Shown here piece after piece: positions 5,691 to 9,772 of a stretch of 9,772 bases of DNA (its first letter is position 1; every line of letters begins with the position of its first letter). The notes below the pieces were generated by a model. That model searched no databases. It was not told the origin of the DNA and saw only the letters and a list, made by a program, of their open reading frames with translations. Made by a program: the position numbers and the translations under genes. The DNA comes from Psychrobacter sp. (GTDB lineage Bacteria > Pseudomonadota > Gammaproteobacteria > Pseudomonadales > Moraxellaceae): contig JARIEH010000286.1 of NCBI GenBank assembly GCA_029256865.1, positions 1-9,772 of the forward strand, given 5' to 3'.

Positions 5691-6359
5691 TTAGTGAATA
5701 GCGCTGATATAGTCTGACAAGATACGAATATCACGATCTGACAAGCGTGATGCGACTGTCTGCATCATGCCAGCTTCACCTTCTTTGGCTGCATCATTGG
5801 CGCGCTTTTGATCATCACTTGCGATGTCATCTTCACGACCAGCGGCGCGGAATAGTTTGAGCTGGGTCGCTATATACTCCGCATGCTGTCCGCCTAAACG
5901 TGGAAAGGCTGCAAACGCATTGCCTGCAGCATCTGGACCATGGCAGCCGGCACAACCAATCACACCGCGCGATTTTTCACCGCCCAAGAACAGTTTGGTG
6001 GCATCCTGAGTAGTGGCAGGGTTAGCGTAGCCCACATTCCAAACCGGTTGTTCAGAATAATATCCTGCCACGTTGGCAAGATCTTGCTGTGACAAGTTGG
6101 CTATCTGCGACTGCATGATGCCGTTTTTACGGTAACCAGTCTTATAGTCAATCAATTGTTTGTATAAATACTTAATGTTTTGACCACCCAGATTAGGCTG
6201 AGATGGAATAGGACTTATACCATTAACACCGTGACAGGCGGCACAGACCGTTTCAACGGTTTGTTTACCTGCATTAGCATCATATTCAGGAACAGTAATA
6301 ACAGCTTGTACGCTAAAACTTGCAACACATAAGCTGGCGGCAGCGATTAACTTTTTCAT
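5691..6359 (-). CDS. Diheme cytochrome c4
   Basis: Cytochrome c4 is a periplasmic two-domain electron carrier that hands electrons to terminal oxidases such as cbb3. The 222-residue precursor has a Sec signal peptide (MKKLIAAASLCVASFSVQA, cleavage after residue 19). The N-terminal domain has the haem motif CAACH (39-43) and a probable axial Met82 in GIMQSQ; the C-terminal domain has CAGCH (136-140) and a probable axial Met at 198 or 199. The repeated NLGGQNIKYLYKQL (56-69) and RLGGQHAEYIATQL (154-167) show the internal duplication typical of c4. AGGA (6372-6369) lies 9 bases before the ATG. In Pseudomonas c4 also sits near a c5-type gene and engB, matching the arrangement here; dsbA, often downstream, is absent. 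Confidence 0.95.
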   Translation of the reverse strand: MKKLIAAASLCVASFSVQAVITVPEYDANAGKQTVETVCAACHGVNGISPIPSQPNLGGQNIKYLYKQLIDYKTGYRKNGIMQSQIANLSQQDLANVAGYYSEQPVWNVGYANPATTQDATKLFLGGEKSRGVIGCAGCHGPDAAGNAFAAFPRLGGQHAEYIATQLKLFRAAGREDDIASDDQKRANDAAKEGEAGMMQTVASRLSDRDIRILSDYISAIH

Positions 6360-6433
6360 TGATACAGATCCTACTAACTCGATGTAAGCATTGTTTAGAT
6401 TGATTGTATTAACAAGACACTCTATCTATAGGT

Positions 6434-6462
6434 ATCGTAAGCCAAGCGATGAGATATCACAA
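6434..6462 (-). promoter_or_regulatory. Candidate proximal promoter for cytochrome c4
   Basis: On the minus strand TTGTGA (6462-6457) and TACGAT (6439-6434) are exactly 17 bases apart, each matching four of six consensus positions. The leader would be about 70 bases. Confidence 0.33.
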
Positions 6463-6538
6463 GGCAATACATACAGTTTATGGTCTTAATCACAAGCAGC
6501 CTGAAAGCACTTACTAATATCAGGGTTTATTTGCGATT

Positions 6539-6547
6539 ATTATAGCA
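6539..6547 (-). promoter_or_regulatory. Candidate distal extended -10 promoter for cytochrome c4
   Basis: TGCTATAAT reads leftwards at 6547-6539, a perfect extended -10 (TGnTATAAT), which can work without a good -35. It would give a leader of about 170 bases before c4. Confidence 0.4.
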
Positions 6548-6715
6548 AGACTTTATAAGATTTGCCTACTTAATCATAGTATATGGTTACTTTTCTAACA
6601 GTACAGCGTTACTTAAGACATCGTAAGCATGAATATATCTTTATTTAAATCAATTTGAGCTTAATCTTCATGATTATATAACAGCCCTAAATATTTAACG
6701 GTAAGCCATGAGTAT

Positions 6716-7054
6716 TTATTTACTCATATATTCAATCAGCTTACGATATTCTTCGTCATTACCACTCTCGTGTAATCCGCCTGCTGGCATCTGAATCATG
6801 CCGCCTTTAACAGATTTTACCAATCCATCCATACCTTTTTGTTTGATAAGTCTTTGCCAAGTCGCACGATCCCCTTTTTTGGGTGCATTCAATGCCCCAC
6901 TATCATGGCAAGCCGCGCATGAATTATTATAAATAGTCGCTATATCATCTGCTGCCACCCCACTATTTATCATAGCAATACTCAGTATAAGCGCTGATGC
7001 AATGCTACCCAAAACTCGGCCTATTTTGGCAAAAAGTGTATTCATCATAGACAT
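6716..7054 (-). CDS. c5-type monoheme cytochrome c
   Basis: This is a periplasmic, possibly membrane-anchored, monoheme electron carrier of 112 residues. The N-terminus has a long basic and hydrophobic segment, LGSIASALILSIAMINSGVAA (15-35), probably a signal peptide cleaved after Ala35, leaving about 77 residues. The haem site is CAACH (46-50), followed by DSGALNAPKKGDRATW (51-66), close to the cytochrome c5 pattern, and the probable axial ligand Met89 in IQMPAGG. The C-terminal region lacks the pair of cysteines that forms a disulphide in typical c5. The start is well supported by AAGGAGG (7067-7061), 6 bases before the ATG at 7054. It is divergent from engB and upstream of c4. Confidence 0.92.
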   Translation of the reverse strand: MSMMNTLFAKIGRVLGSIASALILSIAMINSGVAADDIATIYNNSCAACHDSGALNAPKKGDRATWQRLIKQKGMDGLVKSVKGGMIQMPAGGLHESGNDEEYRKLIEYMSK

Positions 7055-7102
7055 TTGACGCCTCCTTTGGCTGATTCATTATGGATAATTTATCTACTAT
7101 CT

Positions 7103-7132
7103 CTTATATTATCATTTATTCTTACTGCTCAA
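7103..7132 (-). promoter_or_regulatory. Candidate promoter for the c5 cytochrome gene
   Basis: TTGAGC (7132-7127) and TATAAG (7108-7103) are 18 bases apart on the minus strand. The -10 matches five of six positions and the -35 four. It lies about 50 bases before the start at 7054. Confidence 0.42.
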
Positions 7133-7242
7133 GTTATTGTAACCAGTTATTTCTTATCAATATATGAGCATCACGTTAGTGTTAGTAAAGCATTCTATCT
7201 GTATAATCATTTTCCTTAAGCAGCTTTGCACTTTAGTGTTAT

Positions 7243-7277
7243 GCTGTCATTACTATAATGATAGCGCTAATGACAGC
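7243..7277. repeat. 10-bp inverted repeat enclosing a TATAAT hexamer
   Basis: GCTGTCATTA (7243-7252) and TAATGACAGC (7268-7277) are perfect inverted repeats 15 bases apart. The spacer contains a perfect TATAAT (7254-7259, plus strand) and a further CTAT/ATAG pairing around AATG, so the RNA could fold into a 14-bp stem with one 3-base bulge (7265-7267). No T run follows on either strand. This could be a repressor operator over an engB promoter or a structured leader. Confidence 0.5.
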
Positions 7278-7443
7278 CTTAAATAAGCCACCATATCGTC
7301 TGTCGCTTCACAGAATATTTTTTGTATTCTTAAAACAAACAGTCACATAGAATCTCTATAATCAATTTTTTACAGAGACTGGCTTGGTTTAAGCTGCTAT
7401 TCCTTTATTTCATTTTTTATTTCCGATTGTTAATGAGTCATTT

Positions 7444-8172
7444 ATGAGCACCCCGTTTACAGATGTCGCCGCCGAACATGCGGCATTCAATACCAAAGCC
7501 CGTCAGCGCATACAACAGACTGAATTTATGACCTCAGCGCCAACGTTTCGTCTCTGTCCCCCTGACGAAGGTTTAGAAGTTGCCTTTGCAGGACGTTCAA
7601 ACGCTGGTAAATCTTCAGCCATCAATGCCTTGACCAATCAGCGTCAGCTTGCACGCTCATCCAAAACCCCTGGTCGTACACAGATGATTAACTTTTTTAG
7701 TATCGGTGATACTGATACTAGACTGGTCGATCTGCCTGGCTATGGTTATGCTGCCGTACCGCTTGAGATGAAAAAAGAATGGCAGGTCGAGTTAGAGGAA
7801 TACTTGGTATCGCGCTCCAGTCTGGCAGGCTTAGTATTGATGACTGATATTCGCCATCCACTCAAGTTCTTCGACGAGCAGATGCTGCACTGGGCAAAAG
7901 ACGGTGAGCTACCCGTACATATTTTATTGACCAAAGCCGATAAGTTAAAATATGGCGCGGCCAAAAACGCACTGCTCAATACCCGTCAAGAATTAAAGAA
8001 GTTAGGATTATCCTCTTGCACCATTCAGCTGTTTTCTGCCCTTAGAAAAGACGGCATTGATGAACTGGCTGGGGTGATGGGCAACTGGTATCAATACAAA
8101 CTTGATGATGAACAAGGCGCTGCAGCTGTCAATACAGCCAGAGAAGATCTTGAAGGAAAAGACGCAAAATAA
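7444..8172 (+). CDS. engB: Ribosome biogenesis GTPase EngB/YsxC (YihA)
   Basis: EngB is an essential TrmE-Era-family GTPase needed for large ribosomal subunit assembly. The 242-residue protein has G1 GRSNAGKSS (50-58), G2 TPGRT (75-79), G3 DLPGYG (96-101), G4 TKAD (163-166) and G5 SAL (198-200), all intact. The stretch [10 protein letters not shown] (24-33) aligns with the start of E. coli YihA, so this protein has about 17 extra N-terminal residues, plus an acidic C-terminal tail ([20 protein letters not shown], 221-240). The chosen ATG has no strong ribosome binding site, only GAG at 7435-7437; the alternative Met29 would cut into the conserved block. It is divergent from the c5 cytochrome, as in Pseudomonas. 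Confidence 0.96.
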   Translation: MSTPFTDVAAEHAAFNTKARQRIQQTEFMTSAPTFRLCPPDEGLEVAFAGRSNAGKSSAINALTNQRQLARSSKTPGRTQMINFFSIGDTDTRLVDLPGYGYAAVPLEMKKEWQVELEEYLVSRSSLAGLVLMTDIRHPLKFFDEQMLHWAKDGELPVHILLTKADKLKYGAAKNALLNTRQELKKLGLSSCTIQLFSALRKDGIDELAGVMGNWYQYKLDDEQGAAAVNTAREDLEGKDAK

Positions 8173-8174
8173 AG

Positions 8175-8232
8175 AAATAAGCACTTACGATATGGCTCAT
8201 ATTAAATGAGTCCATGGTAAGTGCTTATTTTT
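8175..8232. terminator. Long bidirectional terminator between engB and HAD gene
   Basis: A perfect 14-bp stem, AAATAAGCACTTAC (8175-8188) with GTAAGTGCTTATTT (8217-8230), is extended by an inner stem (ATGGCTCAT at 8192-8200 with ATGAGTCCAT at 8206-8215, one bulge). The plus strand ends in TTATTTTT, the minus strand in TTATTTCTTTATTTT. It starts 2 bases after the engB stop and lies before the convergent end of the HAD gene, so it can serve both. Confidence 0.92.
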
Positions 8233-8273
8233 AGAGAGTTTTTAGTGATAGCTCTCACTGTACACCCTTTCTA

Positions 8274-8993
8274 CTAAAGGCATAACAGTTCAACCAAATC
8301 TTGTGGTGTCTCTACCTGATAGCTAGGTCGTTGGGCGGCAAGTTCTGCGCTCGATGCTGTGCCATAGTTAACCGCTATACTGGTCATCCCCAACTGGTTC
8401 GCCATTTGAATGTCATAAATACTGTCACCGACAAACACTGCTGCAGAGATCTGCTGCTGAGTATGAACTAAGATATCAGTGAGCATCTGCGGATCAGGTT
8501 TAGAACCCGACTCATCAGCACAGCGGGTTATGACAAAATAGTCATGGCTGTCGGATGCATCCAATACCCGATCTAAACCTTTTCTCTTTTTGCCAGTAGC
8601 TACAGCGAGCTGTTTGCCTTGCGCTTGCAGGCTCTGTAGCATATTTTCAATCAGATCAAATAATGGCGTGCGATGACTATTGGCAATATAGTAGTCGGCA
8701 TAGCTTTGCTGAATGGCCATCTTTTGCGACTCGTTGGCATTGGGATACAAGATATCAATGCCATTCATTAGGCTAAGACCAATAATGTCTTTCACCGCCT
8801 GGTCAGTCGTTTGAAAACCATGCGCTTCGCCAGCGATATGCATAGATTCTACAATTAAACCAATCGAGTCCATCAAAGTTCCATCCCAGTCAAAGATAAT
8901 GAGCGTCTTGTCTACCAAGCAATGATTGATCGATGAATGAGCATGCTTTGAGCTAATAGCTGCTGCGCTACGGTAATTGGGTTGTTGTTTCAT
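8274..8993 (-). CDS. HAD-superfamily phosphatase (phosphoglycolate phosphatase-like) next to rluC
   Basis: This is a cytoplasmic haloacid-dehalogenase-type phosphatase of 239 residues. Motif I is DWDGTLMDS (35-43, nucleophile Asp35 and Asp37), motif II contains Thr133 (VATGK, 131-135), motif III is Lys165 in KPDP, and motif IV is GDSIYDIQMA (189-198, Asp190 and Asp194). The alpha-helical cap between about 45 and 115 indicates subfamily I, related to Gph. The substrate cannot be told from sequence. A gene of this type follows rluC in Pseudomonas. The catalytic domain begins only at about residue 29, so there is a 27-residue polar N-terminal extension; the start is nevertheless supported by AAGG (9004-9001) 7 bases before the ATG. 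A TTG at codon 26 is an alternative start. Confidence 0.92.
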   Translation of the reverse strand: MKQQPNYRSAAAISSKHAHSSINHCLVDKTLIIFDWDGTLMDSIGLIVESMHIAGEAHGFQTTDQAVKDIIGLSLMNGIDILYPNANESQKMAIQQSYADYYIANSHRTPLFDLIENMLQSLQAQGKQLAVATGKKRKGLDRVLDASDSHDYFVITRCADESGSKPDPQMLTDILVHTQQQISAAVFVGDSIYDIQMANQLGMTSIAVNYGTASSAELAAQRPSYQVETPQDLVELLCL

Positions 8994-9028
8994 GAACTTA
9001 CCTTAATCAATAAGATGACAAATTACAG

Positions 9029-9056
9029 ATACTTTATTTCAGATTGCCGATGTCAA
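9029..9056 (-). promoter_or_regulatory. Candidate promoter for the HAD phosphatase gene
   Basis: A perfect -35 TTGACA reads leftwards at 9056-9051. The -10 is weak: AAGTAT at 9034-9029 with a 16-base spacer. The -35 overlaps the foot of the 9055-9108 hairpin by two bases. Confidence 0.4.
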
Positions 9057-9108
9057 AACGTCACGGCGGCTTATTCAGAAAGATAAATAAGCTATCGTGA
9101 CGTTTTTT
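9055..9108 (+). terminator. Terminator-like long hairpin upstream of the HAD gene, facing right
   Basis: AAAACGTCACG (9055-9065) pairs with CGTGACGTTTT (9096-9106) over 11 bp, and GCTTATT (9069-9075) pairs with AATAAGC (9086-9092) inside it, separated by a 3-by-3 internal loop. Six T follow on the plus strand (9103-9108), but both flanking genes are on the minus strand. On the minus strand the hairpin is followed by only four T. It may be a back-up terminator after rluC, or stop antisense transcription coming across the HAD gene. Confidence 0.6.
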
Positions 9109-9131
9109 ATATTCAATGACTTATATTCAAT
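9107..9131. repeat. 11-bp tandem direct repeat
   Basis: TTATATTCAAT occurs at 9107-9117 and again at 9121-9131, separated by GAC (14-base period). It lies between the rightward hairpin and the rluC terminator. Read leftwards the two copies supply -10-like TATAA stretches. It looks like a small local duplication. Confidence 0.6.
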
Positions 9132-9156
9132 AACAATGTTGAAGGGATATCAAAAC

Positions 9157-9186
9157 AAAAAAGCTGCGAGCCTACTCAGGCAGCTT
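9157..9186 (-). terminator. Intrinsic terminator overlapping the end of rluC
   Basis: On the minus strand AAGCTGC (9186-9180) pairs with GCAGCTT (9167-9161), with a small inner GAG/CTC pairing, followed by six T (9162-9157). The rluC stop codon (TAG, 9174-9172) lies in the loop, so the terminator overlaps the last codons of the gene. Confidence 0.85.
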
Positions 9187-9772
9187 AGTTTGCTCTGGTA
9201 ACCAGTCCGCCATCTCGTCTGGTAATGGGGCGGTAATGGTCTCATATCCCGGAATATCCAAACGCCACGCGTGTAGACACAGACGGTGCACGCCTGACTT
9301 GTCATGCACATGGTACTTGTCATCACCCAAGATAGCATGGCCGATATGAGCCAAATGCACGCGAATTTGATGGGTGCGTCCCGTCAGCGGCTTGGCTTCG
9401 ATTAAGCTGACTGGCTGACCTGCTAGCATAAAACGCTCATGAACAATGATGTCGGTCTGGCTCTCTTTGGCTTGTGGATCCTGAACGTCTACTTTGACGC
9501 GGCGTTCACCGCTGGCAAGCGTATAGCGCAGCAACGGTGCATCGATACGCTGCTCGTTGAGCGCAGGCTGCCCTTTGGCCAGACATAAGTAGTGCTTTTG
9601 GATGGTCTTGTCTACCAGATGCTGCTGCAATGCTTTGAGTGCTGAGCGTTTCTTCGAAATCATCAGCAGACCTGAGGTGTCTTTATCGATACGATGTATA
9701 AGCTCTAGGTATTTCTTTCCTGTCACTTCACGCATGGCTTCGATGACGCCGAAATCAAGACCACTACCACCG
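9172..9772 (-). CDS. rluC: 23S rRNA pseudouridine synthase RluC (partial, 5' end outside window)
   Basis: RluC converts uridines 955, 2504 and 2580 of E. coli 23S rRNA to pseudouridine. A Met at 9735 is not the start: the frame continues to the window edge with GGSGLDFGVIEA before MREV, matching the family's HGGSGLSFGVIE stretch. About 199 residues are visible; the N-terminal S4 RNA-binding domain and start lie beyond 9772. The catalytic motif HRIDKDTSG is present, with its Asp about 29 residues into the visible part. The C-terminal RTHQIRVHLAHIGHAILGDD block is also present, as are ordinary RluA-family core segments. Similarity to RluC rather than RluD rests on this pattern and on the adjacent HAD gene. 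The gene ends in its own terminator. Confidence 0.93.
   Translation of the reverse strand, partial: GGSGLDFGVIEAMREVTGKKYLELIHRIDKDTSGLLMISKKRSALKALQQHLVDKTIQKHYLCLAKGQPALNEQRIDAPLLRYTLASGERRVKVDVQDPQAKESQTDIIVHERFMLAGQPVSLIEAKPLTGRTHQIRVHLAHIGHAILGDDKYHVHDKSGVHRLCLHAWRLDIPGYETITAPLPDEMADWLPEQTKLPE

Larger units (their letters stand above)
6360..6715. other. Intergenic region between cytochrome c5 and c4 genes
   Basis: This 356-base AT-rich stretch contains two candidate leftward promoters for c4 (6539-6547 and 6434-6462) and a short quasi-palindrome TCAATTTGA (6645-6653 region). I found no coding frame and no convincing terminator for the c5 gene, which ends at 6716. The length and the promoters suggest c4 is transcribed separately from c5. 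Confidence 0.55.
7055..7443. other. Divergent cytochrome c5-engB intergenic region
   Basis: This 389-base gap contains the c5 ribosome binding site and promoter candidate (7103-7132) on the minus strand. On the plus strand there are three perfect TATAAT hexamers (7202-7207, 7254-7259, 7357-7362), none with a good -35, a 10-bp inverted repeat (7243-7277) around the second, and a 6-bp inverted repeat AGAATA/TATTCT (7312-7330). No open frame of note was found; a four-codon frame ending in the engB start is probably chance. Confidence 0.55.

Noticed and set aside
7102..7120. Partial Fur-box resemblance (TGATAAT) at the c5 promoter
   Set aside because: Only the left half resembles the 19-base consensus; the right half does not match, and the region is AT-rich.
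7433..7447. Four-codon frame whose TGA overlaps the engB ATG (ATGA)
   Set aside because: It has no ribosome binding site and such short overlapping frames arise easily by chance.

Overview
The window looks like core chromosome of a moderately AT-rich gammaproteobacterium of the Moraxellaceae, most likely Psychrobacter or a close relative. The evidence is protein-level resemblance plus gene order. pilT-pilU lie together, fur and bamE are divergent with rnfH converging on bamE, cytochrome c5 and c4 genes sit next to divergent engB, and a HAD phosphatase lies downstream of rluC; all of these neighbourhoods are familiar from Pseudomonas and Acinetobacter. The genus is an inference: no rRNA gene or other decisive marker is present.

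Layout. Positions 1-408 are mostly intergenic, with a possible start of a leftward gene at the extreme left edge (yggS would be expected there) and a possible 22-codon reading frame. The twitching-motility ATPases pilT and pilU follow on the plus strand and end at a good intrinsic terminator (2688-2713). fur is on the minus strand, divergent from bamE (outer-membrane assembly lipoprotein), with a 332-base gap that holds a long stem-loop and a tandem ACTGTC repeat. bamE converges on a two-gene minus-strand unit: a divergent neurotransmitter:sodium-symporter-like membrane protein followed after 20 bases by rnfH. Next on the minus strand are a diheme cytochrome c4 with its own terminator and a monoheme c5-type cytochrome, which probably pass electrons in the periplasm towards terminal oxidases. 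A 389-base divergent gap with a 10-bp inverted repeat around a perfect -10 hexamer leads to engB (ribosome assembly GTPase). A long bidirectional terminator separates engB from a convergent HAD phosphatase gene. The last gene is rluC (23S rRNA pseudouridine synthase), which runs off the right edge.

How the genes work together. There is no single pathway here. The window strings together surface motility (pilT, pilU), iron-responsive regulation (fur), envelope biogenesis (bamE), periplasmic electron transport (two cytochromes) and ribosome maturation (engB, rluC). I saw no transposase, integrase, CRISPR array, tRNA, rRNA, toxin-antitoxin pair or phage gene, and nothing that amounts to a new multi-gene system. 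The more unusual material is in the intergenic regions: several long imperfect stem-loops, one of them a terminator-like hairpin facing the wrong way for its neighbours. The symporter-like gene that has lost the family's usual TM1 signature is also worth attention.
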